Shown: positions 22,298 through 32,780 of the stretch, piece after piece
Layout of the letters: the number at the start of each line of letters is the position of its first letter
Position numbering within the stretch: position 1 is the stretch's first letter
Source: Diplonema papillatum
Taxonomy: Eukaryota > Euglenozoa > Diplonemea > Diplonemida > Diplonemidae
NCBI GenBank assembly: GCA_030068145.1
Contig: JAPJBO010000665.1
Span: 1 to 64,000, forward strand
DNA: 64,000 nt
Reading direction: 5' to 3'
Position numbers and translations under genes: made by a program
The notes under the pieces: generated by a model
What the model was told of the DNA's origin: nothing
Seen by the model: the letters and a program-made list of their open reading frames with translations, nothing else
The model's database searches: none

Positions 22298-22533
22298 TGT
22301 ACGCTCCGGGACGCAAAGGTGAAAGAAGTCGTCGCGAACACACTCAAGAACGTCGAAGAGCCGCCGCGCAAAGTACGGAAGCTCTTCCGGCCCCGGGGGC
22401 TCCGGACGACGACAGAAGGCGACAACAACAGCTGCCGCAAAAAGTCAACGACGCATTCTGGCCCTTCGCTACATCGATGAACTGGTCTGCGGTGCAATGT
22501 CAAAGCCTGCGCAGAAGGGGCGGGTCTCCATGA
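20461..22533 (+). CDS. LINE-B reverse transcriptase segment
   Basis: RT homology starts near 20570 (SAIPRLIARNLDW). Visible blocks are GPDGVPNAF, NYRQITLASC, QNGGRPGRGTSEH, VFVDFSTAFDSV, LQGDTLAP and the catalytic LEFVDDIVLIA, where FVDD replaces the usual F/YADD. A C-terminal domain with YLGSML and ETWIV follows, then a strongly basic stretch with MKKRKVK, resembling a nuclear localisation signal. A 19-bp tandem duplication (tgattgtgaggacacatcc, 20531-20568) shifts the frame just before the RT; removing one copy restores the register with the bridge frame. Beyond ~22290 the open frame is tail and junk sequence. Confidence 0.85.
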   Translation: MPVSPLCQRGSTMSTSELSADNTVIVRTHPDCEDTSAIPRLIARNLDWKTEPPTISEVAGASRRLKVSKAAGPDGVPNAFLRVPDVQEKVTEFCREAYMQAPPAEWMRSETQPLYKKGNRRDLGNYRQITLASCCGKLYNAVLRGRIRQALRDQIGQVDSVLLPTQNGGRPGRGTSEHVLCLRSVVQQIRMEKEGEAFLVFVDFSTAFDSVFWSALEKLLGAYGVPDSLRSAIISTYRGATTQVRTPHGLTEAIELCSGVLQGDTLAPTLFNLVIDAIMREVEGVDIPNAGVCFGPTCGRWHIRLKHLEFVDDIVLIARSAAAARVLLHKLTAAAAKYGLKVNYGVGKTEVVVLGSPVVRTVTRPDGASLREVPDYKYLGSMLVDSRADFLRNKSLAWVAVHRLKSVWRSTIRLDLKVLFFKTLVVPVFLSGAETWIVGTSLLPEITGAYTCLVRFVRGIKVYSRETRCNNNDLFADQFPRIEVELQRKRLRFAGHCLRADQPASSVLLATTRRKKKRGRPPLSYLDVLQRDLGMSNTEEIRELMADRVAWDAKVQRVVEATRQRTVRPPRKTRKGMKAGGRVSMKKRKVKQDLPPAPAVSGCFGRRHMLLLLYAPGRKGERSRREHTQERRRAAAQSTEALPAPGAPDDDRRRQQQLPQKVNDAFWPFATSMNWSAVQCQSLRRRGGSP

Positions 22534-23100
22534 AGAAGAGAAAAGTAAAGCCAGACATGCCCCCTGCGCCTGCTGTCTCCGGCTGCTTCGGCAGACGACA
22601 CATACTCCTATCGTCACAGATTGTTGCTGCAGAACAAGTTCAAACTACTACTACTACTGAATACGCGCCTGCTTTGCTTGCACTTCCCTGCTTCCTGAGA
22701 TCACGGGAGCATACACTTGCCTTGTTCGGTTTGTTCGAGGCATTAAGGTCTACAATCGCGAAACGCGCTGTAGCAATAATGACCTCTTTGCGGATCAGTT
22801 CCCGAGGAAGTCGAAGTGGAGTTGCAGGGAAAGCGGCTCCGCTTCGCTGGGCACTGCCTGACTGAGGGCGGACCAGCCCGCGTCGAGCGTGCTGGTCCGC
22901 CCTCAAGAAGAAACGCGGTCGACCTCCGCTTTCGTATCTCGACGTTCCAGTGCGACCTCGGCATGTCGGACATAGAGGAGATCCGGGAGCTGATGGCGGA
23001 CAGGGTAGCTTGGGACGCGAAGGTCTAGCGGGTAGTCAGGCAGAGGACCGTGCAGCCACCGCGGTAGACGCGGAAGGTCATGAAGGCGCGAGGGATCGGA
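22298..23100 (+). mobile_element. LINE-B tail duplication and second 3' fragment
   Basis: 22511-22600 repeats the tail segment of 22195-22285. After an (ACT)n run at 22645, 22678-23100 is a diverged copy of 21780-22200 with frameshifts and an in-frame stop. It contains a hairpin made by gggcggaccagc and its complement (22866-22905). 23100-23411 holds no recognised gene. Confidence 0.8.
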
Positions 23101-23411
23101 TCCGGAAGACCCCGGAAGCGCGTGATCACGCAGGCTGCGTGACGCATGTGGAAGGTCAGCGCGCGAATCTGTTCAGCGCCGACCTGCCACGTTCAAGCTT
23201 GCTCCGACCACTGCACCCTCTGCCGACACTCGCTAGCCGTCGACGCTCATGACGGCAGCCCCATCCTGACGTGCAAATACCGCCGACGCGTCACTGCTGC
23301 TGTGTGCGCTCGGATTGGCGCCGCTAAAGCGGCTACCTTAAACCACTATGAAGATTGCTCCGTTCGTCTCCCTGACTTGTTCCCGGATTAGAACGACACA
23401 TACTACTACTG

Positions 23412-23600
23412 TATAAGCACCTTGGAGGAGACTACCAGTTGCAAAATTTCAAAGGAGGTAAATGTGCTGTAGCCCACACGAAACACTGGTACATCCGGGT
23501 TTAGTGGCGGGCGTAATTGTCCAACAAAAGACCCACTTTGTAGTTGTATTGCTTTCTTCCCCTCTCGCCTTTGTCGAAATGAGCACCGCATGCCCGCGGG
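23412..23600. repeat. Dispersed repeat B, copy 2
   Basis: Starts directly after a (TAC)n run with tgtataagcacctt. Diverged relative to the copy at 7989. Confidence 0.85.
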
Positions 23601-23714
23601 TGATTTGTTGTCCTAACAATGCATTGTTAGACAAGCGCTGGCTAAGCTGTAATCTTTTTTTTTTCCGTGGATGTTGTATTGGGTAACATCGGGTATATTT
23701 GAAGCTGCTTCTCT

Positions 23715-23835
23715 GCATGTCCTGTGTATGAAACCTGAACCGCCGAAGTAGGACCTTCTGATCATGGTTGTTTGCCAATTTTCCACCTGCAACAACGTCC
23801 AGGTTTTGAGTTCAGGGTAGCGCGGTCAACAGAAA
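23715..23835. repeat. Dispersed repeat D, copy 2
   Basis: Matches 16561-16690 through aagtaggaccttctgatcat to cagggtagcgcggtcaa. Confidence 0.8.
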
Positions 23836-23989
23836 CTCTAATCCCTTTCTCATGGGCTGATCTACTTAACATACTTCATTCTTCTTTCTCCCTGTACGGT
23901 CTAGAGGAAAACTATTATCCTGACACAAACAGGCACTTCTCCCTTCTCTGTGGTTCACAACGTCTCTTTCCTGACCGCAGATCAGCATA

Positions 23990-24090
23990 CTATTGCACTG
24001 CAGTGGGGCGACCGGATACTCCCCGGAGAGAGGGTCCCTGCACTCTAACTCGTCTCTATCTCTCTCTCTCTCTCTCCTACTATTCATCGC
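23990..24090 (+). mobile_element. LINE-C 3' end remnant with (TC)n tail
   Basis: Reads ggggcgaccggatactcc, then cctgcactctaactcgtctc and a TCTC run. This is the terminal ~70 bp of LINE-C (47692-47756) and of the copy at 57386-57985, so three copies share a TC-repeat tail. Confidence 0.85.
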
Positions 24091-24180
24091 TAGGCCCCTC
24101 GTGGTACACTGGAAAACTACTCGTGCTGCAACTACCCTTTTCTCGAGAATAAATAGCTATCAATCAACTAATAATCCTCC

Positions 24181-24522
24181 CGATGACAACCAACGACAAC
24201 TATATAAAACCCCCGGACTCTCCAAGCGAACTTGCACTCTAACAGCGCCTCGCACAGCCGCAGCCAGTTCCCGCCATCGAGTTCGAACCCGGGCTTACGA
24301 CAACAACTATAGAACCCCTGAAGTTGCGAGAACCCCGGGTCTCTAAGTGAAGTTGCACTTTACAACAACAACTATAAAACGCCGGATCTCTAAGTGAAGT
24401 TGCACTCTACAGCAACAACTATAGAACCCCTGATCTCGAAGTGAAGTTGCACTCTACAACAACAACTATAGAACCCCGGATGACTCTAACAACACCTCAC
24501 GCACACACGCACACACACACAG
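24181..24522. repeat. ~55-60-bp tandem units and duplicated exon edge
   Basis: Units reading caacaactata(a/g)aac, ctctaagtgaagttgcactc recur about four times at 24235-24480. The segment acagccgcagccagttcccg at 24252-24295 duplicates the acceptor/exon edge at 24519-24560. A TATA-like ctatataaaac occurs at 24198 and related motifs recur per unit; whether any is a promoter is unknown. Confidence 0.7.
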
Positions 24523-27500
24523 CCGCAGCCAGTTCCCGCCATCGAGTTCGAACCGGGGCTTGCGAGCTGCGGCGCGAACGGCACGGCGGCGGAGGGCGGC
24601 GCCCCGGCGGGAGACCCTGCGGCGACCGACAGCGAGGCGGGGGCCTGCGACTGCAACTGCGCCGACGACGACGACGGCGAGGGCTGCATCTTGGTGGTCG
24701 ACGCGGTCGAGTGCGAGCCGAAGCCCGCCGTGCGCCGGCGCAGCGTCGACGGCTGGTGGGAGGCCACCAACGGCGGGGAGTGGGCGGAGAAGGCGGCGGC
24801 GACCGAGGAGCCAGGACACCACCGGACCGACCAAGACGCCCACCACCACGCCACCGCCGACGCGACCACGCAGGTGGACCCAGTTCGGGACCCGCCGAGT
24901 GACGACGGGGGGGGTTGGCTGCGGCTGCTGGCGGCGGCGTTCCTCGTGGGGCTGGTCCCTTGGGTGCTGTACACCCTGCGCCGCACCTCCACGACGGAAA
25001 CCACCGAAATCGTCACCACCGAGGAGCACGTCCTCTCCGGCACCCCGTTGCCCCGTGCGCACACCCGCGAAGCGAGCTTGCCTGCCAGCACGCGGCGGAC
25101 GCCCCGCCCTGCCTACGGGACGGCCAGGCCCAGCCACCCCCCCGAGACGCCGTCGGCCCGATTTTTGACGAAGGAGGACATCGTCGACTGCCTCGCGTCC
25201 GGCGTCGAAAAACGCGACGAGCGGCTTAACCAAGCGACACTCGAAGTCCTCCAGCGGTACTTCCCGTCGCCGGGGCCCCCGGCGCTCGGGTTCGACCACC
25301 GTCTCGCATCGCCGCCGCCCCACCAGCCACCGAGCTCGCTCCTCCAAGACCTGCAGGCCATGCTGCGGGCGGAGCTGTCGGCATCCGAGGCCCGGACGGA
25401 GGGCAGGGAGGCACAGCTCAAGCTGTCGATCGAATCGGCGGTGGCGGCGGAGGTCCGGAAAGTGGTCAGCGAGCGAGCGAAAGCGGAAGCCGACGGGGCG
25501 GCCGCTGCCCTCGGTGAGCGGAGCTGGAACGACTTGGCCGCAAGCCAAGAGGCGGTGCTGGCGAAGATCTCGGAGATCTCGAAGGTCTGCACCGGCGTGG
25601 CGTCCCAGCAGGACGCGTGGGCCGCTGAGTGCCGCGCCGCACACGGCTCGATCGCCTCGGGGCAGGTTAAGATCCGCGAGGAAATCGACGGCATCCCCCG
25701 CGGCGACGGCGGGGCGCTGGGCAAAATGCTCGAGGAGAAGCTCTCCGAAACCATCGTCCGCCGGAGCCCCCGCGCCAGCCAAGGAGACGCCAAATCCCCG
25801 GACATCCTGGCCGCGGTCAAGTCCCTCGAGGACGGCCAAACCCGGTGCGAGCAGCTCCTCCTCACGGTGCTCGGCAAAACCGACGCCGCAACCCCCCCCG
25901 GGTGGCCGGCCACCGCCGGAAGCTCCCGCCCACCCGACGCTACGGGCGACCCCCCGTCTGGCGGGTGGAGCGTGGTGGCGGAAACCATCGCGAAGATGGC
26001 AGGGCAGCTGGACGAAATATCGGCGTCGGTCACCGCGAGCCCGCTCGCCGAGACCCGCGGCGGCGACTCCTGGGTGGGCGAGGGAAGCGTGGGGTCCCCG
26101 AAGAGGGCCGGCGACAACCCTGGGGGAAAAGAGTTCGAAGACCGGCTTTTCACGTCGCTGACGGAGCAGCAGGCGCGGCTGAAGACGATCGAGTCGATCA
26201 TCTCCGGAGGATCCGCGCAGGCCGAAGCGCCGCAGGACTCCGCCCCCCCCCCTGGGTTCACAAGCGTCTCGTCGGGTATCACCGCGGTGAGGACGGAGCT
26301 GACGGCCATAAAGCACCTCCTGACACACCTACCCCCTCCCCAGGCCGACGCAGAGCCGGCGGCGGCTGAAGACCAGCCGTCCGCGCTGCACAGTGTTCTC
26401 GATGAGATCACGAAGCTGTCCCTGCAGCTGAGCGAGGTGCAGGACGCCGTCAAGGCAGACGGGTTCAGCGGGCAGAGCTCCGTTGGCCGCATCTGGTCCG
26501 AGCTGCAAGCCATCAAAAGAGATAGTCTCAACCCTCCTCCAACCGAGGGCCAGACCGAGGAGACCGGCCCCCAGTCCCCCCTGGGCCGCGAAGTCAGCGA
26601 GGTGACCGCCGCGCTGCAGGCGGTCGCGGACGTCATCGAAAGCGGCGACGCGAGCCGGCGAACGGAGTACTGGGCGCAGCGGCTGCAGGAGATTGCAGCT
26701 ACCGCCGAGGGCCACCTGCGAGCCCTGCAGGACAAGGCGACCCTCGCAGCCGGGCTCCCCCTCAGCAAGCTGTCGGGCGGCGCGCAGCTAAGGGCGAAGG
26801 ACCTCCCCGCCCCGGAGCTGGACTACGCCGAAGACCGGCTGTCCGACTCTTCGGGAGACACGGTCCCCGCGGAGGCCACCACGATGGTGACCGCTGGGCT
26901 GCTCAGCCTCCAAGACGTGACGAAAGAGCTGGTCGAAAAAGTCACCCGGTGGGACGAGCACCTACTCGAATCGTCCGCTGGGCGACCAGCCCGGCCGGAG
27001 TGGGTCGACGAGATCCTTGCGCAGCTCATCCAGCGGCCGCCGACCCCCGACTCGAAGAGTCACGCCGACGACCACCAAGGCGGGGTGCACGCCGCCGTGG
27101 GTACCATGGAAGGCGCCGTGCGCGACGTGCAGCGCTTGGTCGACCGGCTCGAAAAAGCGGGGACGGCTGCCGACGTGCAGGGTCTGTTCGACCGCGCCTT
27201 GGGCCCCGACTGGGCTGAAGGGGAGCCCTTCGGGACAGCGGTGGCAGACAAGCTTGACCGGATGCTGGCGAGCACCGGTGTGACCAAAAAGGAGCTCGCC
27301 TCCTTCATCGACACGCGGATGAACGCGATCGAGGAGAAGCTCCTCGGAGACAAGGAGGACAGCGCCCCCCTGCGCGGGCTCCCCGCGACGCTTTCCGCCC
27401 ACCACGAGGCGGTCGGAAGCAAGCTCGCTGCGGTGAGTGATCACGTGGAGACCCTCGCGGCCCACCTCCGGGCGATCGAAGGAAAGCTCCCCGCCGACGA

Positions 27501-28991
27501 CGACACCGCAGCCCTGCGCGAACTTCCCGCGGCACTTTCCGCCCACAACGACACAGTCGGAAGCAAGCTCACTGCGGTGAGTGATCTCGTGGAAACCCTC
27601 GTGACCCACCTGCGGGCGATCGAAGAAAAGCTCCCCGTCGACGAATCCCTGCGCGACCTCCCCGCGGCGCTTCCCGCCCACCACGAGGCGGTCGCGAAAG
27701 AGCTCGCTGCGGTGAGTGATCTCGTGCGGCAGCTCAAGTCGCAGGAAAACCACGACGCGGAGATGGAAGCGCTCGGCCGGCTCGAGGAGCTCGTGGCGGC
27801 GCAGCACACTGCCCACCAGTCCGCGGAACCCGCCGCGGGGGTGATCACGTCCCTGCAGAGGAGGGAAAGCGAGCTCATGGACACAGCGTCCGCGCTGACG
27901 AAGAAGCTCGAAACGGTCGAAGACGAACGAGCAGAAGCCATCGGAAAGAAGGTCGCCGAAACCGTCGGCATGCTGATCGACGACTCCTTCAAGAGGGGCA
28001 CCACCGCGCAGGAAAAGCTGCTGAGCACGCATTTGAGCCGGTTCACAGCTTCGGTGGCGGGGCTCAGCGACGAGCACGGGCAGGCCATCAAAGAAATGAC
28101 CGAGCAGCTGCAGCAGCGCGCGGAGGCCGACACCCAGTGGCAAGCGGAGCAGCAGACCTCGCTCGCCGACCTGCAAGGGCAGGTCAAGGAGCTGCTCGAG
28201 CACGAGGTCAACGAAAAAGTCATCGAGCGGTGCCTGCAGACGCAGGCGGACGACATCGGCGCCGCGGTTGACTTCCAGACCGACACGCTGAAGGCAGCGT
28301 TCGAAAGCCTGCTGCAGGCCCGTGCGGCCGCCCAGGAGTCCTCCATAGCAGACCTCCTCACAGCGCATTTCGAAGAACACCGGACGACCACTTCATCCGC
28401 GATGTCGGAGCTCTCGTCCAAGCACCTGGAAGCCGGCTCGGAGGCTGTGCACGGGGCCCTGGGGCAAGCGACCGCCGAGCTCTTCTCCAAGCAGCTGGAC
28501 GCTGTCTCAGCCGCCGTCCGGGAAGGTTTCGGAGAGGTTTCGGCGGCGTCGGCCGTCGCAGAGGTCACGCCGAAGCAGCTTGAGGCCATCTCGGCGGCTC
28601 TCAGGGATACTTTTGGAGAAATTTCAGCGTCGTCAGCCATCTCTGAGGTCACGCCCAAGCAGCTCGAGGCGATCTCGACGGCTGTTCGAGAAGCTTTCGG
28701 AGAGGTTTCAGCGGCTTCAGCCCTCTCCGAGGTTACGCCGAAGCAGCGCGAGGCGATATCGACGGCTGTCCAGGAAGCATTCGGGGAAGCTTCCGCGTCA
28801 TCAGCCCTCTCCGAAGTCGCGCCCAAGCAGCTCGAGGCGATCTCGGCCGCTGTTCAAGAAGCTTTCGGAGGGGTTTCAGCTGCTGCGGCCCTCTCCGAAG
28901 CCACGCCAAAGCACCTCGAGGCGGTGTCGGCCGCGGTGCGCGGCGCCCTGGGGGAGCCCTCGGGGCCTTTGTCGGAAGTTCTGGCGCTGCT

Positions 28992-29057
<66 letters not shown>

Positions 29058-30390
29058 ACCGGACGTGGCGGCCGAAGCCGCCGGGGTGTTCGCGGAGCAC
29101 AACCAGGCGGTGCGGGCGCTGCTGGGCGAGATCTCCGCGAGCGTGAAGGACAGCCAGCGGGTGGACCAGCTCCTCGAGGCGAACACCGCTGCCCTCGCGC
29201 AGCTGAAGGAGACCCTCGGCGGGCTCGAGCAGGAAACTGCCTCCGCCGGGCTGCAGGCGCAGCATGCCTCCAAAGCAGTCGAACATTCGCTCGCCGACGC
29301 AGACGCCCGGCAAACCGCGTTCGGAGAGCGGCTGGGCGGCGTTTTCGACGGGATCGAGGACATAAAGAAGACCCTCGGCGCCACGGCCGAAGCGGGCGCC
29401 CGCGCCTACGACGCGATGGCGGAGATCCGGGGGGGCGTTTCGACGGCCGGAGACGCGTTCAAAACGGTCGAGCGGTCGCTGCGCGACACAGACGACTGGC
29501 AGGCAGCGTGCGGGGAGCAGCTGAAGGGCATTATGGACGGCGTCGAACACCTCAAGCAGCTCGGGGCGAAGGGCGAGGAAGGCAGCGAGTTCGAGAAAAC
29601 CGAGCCGTCGGCGACCGAAGCCTCGCTGAAGGAAACCGCGAGGCTCCCGGCGAGAGGGGAGCAGGTGAAGGAGCTAGCCCGGTTCGTCTCCGAGCTCCGC
29701 GGCGACCTCGAAACGGTGCAAGTAGACCTCGCGACGCGGCTGGCGAGGACGGCGAAGGACCTCGACGAGATCAAAGAGATGATGTACCGCAGGTACGAAG
29801 TGCCGTCACCCACCGAGCCTCCGACGTCCGTCGACCGCTGGGGGGGGCCTGATAGATGGGGTGCTGGGGGGGCTCGGCGGAGGCGGCACTCCGCGAACAA
29901 CGCGACGTTTAACTCGCTCGTGCGCAACACCGCCAGCCTGCTGCAACCCCGCTCCTCCGACCACCCAGGCGACGACCCCCACGACGTCGTCGGGGCCACC
30001 ACCGTCACCAGCGAGTCCGGGTCCAACCACGAGAGTCCGTGCTGCTCCCCAGAAGACGGCGCGCGGCGGTCGACGCCGTCGCCCGTGCCCGGGCTGCGGC
30101 TGCACGCCGACATCCCGATCCCAGCGCCGGACACGCGGGCCGGCAAGGCGGGCTCGCTGCGCAAGCGCAACGCGAAGCGGCTGCTGGACCGCTACTACAG
30201 GCACTTCTTCACGAGGTACCTGTCGTGCCGGTTCGGCCCGATCCTCATGTCCATGGGCGCCGAGATCGTGGCGAAGGCGATGGAGATCCACAACCTGAAG
30301 CTCCGCTCGAGGTACTTCGCGAAGTGGGAGGTCTGGGCCGGCAACCAAGCCCGCTCGAAGCTCGCCGCCATAGAGGACGCACGAGACGAG
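24523..30390 (+). CDS. Giant single-helix membrane coiled-coil protein, main exon
   Basis: The open frame from 24490 has no usable ATG, so an upstream exon must supply the start; the acceptor cacacacag at 24522 is the best entry (1,956 codons to the donor at 30391). In order: an acidic Cys-bearing N-terminus, one transmembrane helix at about residues 130-150 (LRLLAAAFLVGLVPWVLY), a long Ala/Glu-rich coiled coil, ~60-residue repeats near residues 935-1070 (HLRAIEEKLP, LPAALSAHH), six 28-residue repeats at about 1323-1490, ~22 glutamines, more coiled coil, and a basic end (RYYRHFFTRYLSCRFGP, RSRYFAKWEVW). The layout suggests a membrane-anchored tether or cytoskeletal linker; no family is claimed. 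Minus-strand frames opposite are composition shadows. Confidence 0.8.
28490..28975 (+). repeat. 84-bp coding repeats, six units
   Basis: In-frame tandem units each encode 28 residues around KQLEAIS-AV-EAFGE and SALSEVTP. Predicted helical. Immediately followed by the CAG/CAA tract at 28993-29058. Confidence 0.9.
28993..29058 (+). repeat. CAG tract encoding polyglutamine
   Basis: Twenty CAG and two CAA codons in frame inside the coiled-coil gene; likely length-polymorphic. Confidence 0.95.
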
Positions 30391-31061
30391 GTCTGCGTCT
30401 TAATCTCTTTTTTACGTACGCGCCAGCTTTGAATGAAATGCTCGACAAACAGCTGCCAGACAAGGAACCGAAGGAATCCCAAGAGCTGTAACTACCTAGG
30501 TTGGCTGACATGTCAAGTGTACCTGCGCCGCAGGCGCAAAGAAAATGAGCGGTCGCGCAGACGGCTTCAGAAATAGATGGGCACTAGTGGAACTAAGCCT
30601 GGCTGACGTGCACTTTTCTGCAGAGGAGACACCGCTGTTCCCGCAGCACCTGGCATGGGCTGCTACGTTTCAGCCAGGGGAAACATACCCCGAAGGATGG
30701 TCGCAACCCGGGGCCAGACGGGCGAGGTCACAAAACGTGGACGAATTCCGCAGGGAAGGAACTCGAAGGGAAGCCCCACGGAGCCCGGTTAGACCCCAGG
30801 AGATGGAGGGAACTTGTGTGCGCGCGACGCAGCCGGCAGTGCCCACGTCCAGAAGCCGAACACTGCCGACCCCACGGACTAGAGCGGTCCAGAGAGACGG
30901 AGGAAGAAAGACCATGCTGCCTCAAGCACCACATGATACTCCACTCCAGGCCCCCATCAGCAGCCCGGGGGGCGGGCATCAAGAACAAACCGCGCGTGGA
31001 CGCACTCTTGCTTAGGGGGGCCACGTTAAAATAGGTTCGTAACACACCAACACACACACAG
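30391..31061 (+). mobile_element. Intron with LINE-A 3' remnant ending at the acceptor
   Basis: 30411-30505 is a dispersed block (repeat L: gcgccagctt, gctgccagacaaggaaccga) also at 36170-36240. From ~30560 a frame reads HLAWAATFQPGETYPEGW, matching the LINE-A segment near 1585-1635. A degraded Cys/His module (PCCLKHH) and the LINE-A 3' UTR block ccacgttaaaa follow. The (AC) tail runs straight into the AG that serves as splice acceptor at 31060-31061. Confidence 0.8.
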
Positions 31062-31550
31062 GCACTCTTCTCAAACGCGCCTGTCTTCAGCCGCACGAGC
31101 TCGCCGCTGAGCGGCCTGAACCACTTTGTGAACCTGACAGACGACCAAGCTCTGATCCTGCGGCCGAAACGGTCGTCGCTGAGGCAGACGTCGTCCGGGT
31201 CGCTGAGTGCGCCGACGTCGCGGCACGCGAGCCCGCAGAAGACGCCGAAGAATGCGCCGACAAAGGACGAGATCCGCGACGTTTTCTCGAAGATCGACAC
31301 CAACAACGACGGCTGGTTCAACTACAGCGACTTCAACCTGTCGATGCAGAAGGAGAAGGAGGTCGACCGCATCTTCGACATGCCGGTCACGGCCGGTGCG
31401 CCGGGCTGCGGCAAGAGCGCGCGGGCGTGGCAGCGCATGGTGCAGGAGGGCCTGGTCTCCCACGACACCAACGCCGTCAGCTGGGGCTCGTTCTCCAAGT
31501 ACATATCGTCTCTGTCCACCAGCCGCGGCATCCGTCCCGGCGTCCTCGAC
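31062..31550 (+). CDS. Coiled-coil protein, EF-hand exon
   Basis: Phase 0 joins 30390 to ALFSNAPVFSRTSS and onwards. The exon carries a Ser/Arg-rich linker and one EF-hand: helix KDEIRDVFSKI, then loop DTNNDGWFNYSD, with Asp, Asn, Asp and Gly in the expected positions and Asp at position 12 instead of Glu. A second helical part (EVDRIFDMP, GSFSKYISSL) follows. A calcium-sensitive tail on the giant protein is inferred. The donor is gtatgc at 31551 in phase 0; later exons are not found. An alternative acceptor at 31090 would be out of phase with 30390. Confidence 0.75.
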
Positions 31551-31616
31551 GTATGCCCCATCCCTAAGAACCACGTTTCGATTATTCCTTCTCGGCTTAC
31601 TGGGGGGGGGGGGGGT

Positions 31617-31682
31617 CGAATACAAGAGGTACCTCTTGTATTCGCCGTGCCGATCCTGCAATTTCCGCGAAAATTGCAGGAT
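31617..31682. repeat. Two adjacent perfect palindromes
   Basis: 31617-31644 is a 28-bp perfect palindrome (half site cgaatacaagaggt). 31653-31682 has 12-bp perfect arms (atcctgcaattt) around ccgcga. They lie just downstream of a G run in the intron after the EF-hand exon. Confidence 0.95.
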
Positions 31683-31721
31683 AAAAAAATAAAGAGAAAA
31701 TTACAAACATGCCCCCATAGT

Positions 31722-31885
31722 CGTGCTGTGACGTAGACACGGAGTTGTGTGCATAGTGCGTTGCTCAGGGTAGTCGAAGGCCTGACAATCACACTAATGC
31801 AACACATTTTCATACCTGGTGTCGGTCACAAACAGTCCCGGACATCGCGAGCCATAACCCATAACGAAAGTGTACACCCAGTATG
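31722..31885 (+). repeat. Dispersed repeat G
   Basis: Shares ctgtgacgtagacacggag, aggcctgacaatcacactaa and tgcaacaa with 61569-61650; its later part (ggtgtcggtcacaaa, cataacccataacgaaagtg) matches 7242-7310. A part also lies at 37045-37085. Confidence 0.8.
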
Positions 31886-31989
31886 CACCCTAGTCCCAAC
31901 TCTGCGTAGTGCCGCGGATACTGTGTGTTGTAGTGACCAATCGTGGCGTCGTGAATCTTACTTACTGTGCATCTGTACACCCATCCCCC

Positions 31990-32245
31990 TCCCAACACCT
32001 ACAAATACAAAAAAAAAGCACGTGCTCACGGCCAACGACGAGCTTCACGTGCGGAGTTACGGACCCGAAGCAGACCTGGCGAGAATTTATGGAGGATGCA
32101 ACGTGACGTACTGGCAAGTCATAGACGACTTCGCAGCGCGCAACGCCACTGTAATGAAAAGTGCATGCGAGCGGATCAGCTACCCAAGAGCCCAGCGGAA
32201 AGGCTGCGGAGTGGGCATCCTGGCTCAGGCACGAATTAAAGTCTA
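31990..32245 (+). pseudogene. Partial coding copy related to 32781-33260
   Basis: A frame reads HVLTANDELHVRSYGPEADL, then VTYWQVIDDFAARNATV, to a stop after ARIKV. It matches the ORF at 33040-33230 at about 60 % by eye (DHVLTAGDEPHILCYGPEA, VTYRQILDEFAART). The N-terminal half is missing. It is a duplicated fragment of the same gene or of a mobile element ORF. Confidence 0.55.
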
Positions 32246-32284
32246 GCCCGATACAGTAGAGCTTCCTATCCAACCCCGCCCGCC

Positions 32285-32760
32285 CACCGACCGCACGCAC
32301 CAAGCTGAACCTCACAAAACAAACAAAAGGTCGAAAGAAACCAATCTGTACGTCCCACGGGATCGTCGGAAAGACAAAAAACACAAACCGACGGAGACCC
32401 CCAAAACCTTTTTCAACCTTGTCCAATTTAGACCGACTCCCAACACCCACAGCCGGTGAGAAGGACGGGGCGGCGGTACTCGATGTACTCTGACCCAAAC
32501 TACCGATCTGCTCCGTCTCAGACAAAGGCACCCTTCCGTAGCCACTCTACGCCCAGCAGCCCGAATGCCAGGCGCCAGAGGCCCGCCGATGACTCGAAGC
32601 CCGCCTGCTAAGGGCAGGGCTTACGCAGCTCTTTAGTCTTGGAGGTAAATACCTGCTGAAAATCAGTTACGTAGGGTCAGGCAAAAAAAAAAAAAAAAGA
32701 GGTCGAAAGACACCAATCTGTACGTCGATTCGGGATCGTCGGAAACACAAAAAAGGCTCT
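32285..32760. repeat. Dispersed repeat H, two copies
   Basis: 32311-32395 and 32672-32760 share ggtcgaaagacaccaatctg, tacgt and gggatcgtcggaaacacaaa; a third copy is at 40080-40185. They flank the sequence between the two related coding pieces. 32400-32670 holds nothing recognised. Confidence 0.8.
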
Positions 32761-32780
32761 GCCAACGGTGGCAAGAAGAC

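Noticed and set aside
24466-28826. Four long minus-strand open frames opposite the coiled-coil gene (up to 620 codons)
   Set aside because: They mirror GC-rich third positions of the + strand exon, lack domains, and the + frame has a TM helix, heptads and in-frame repeats.
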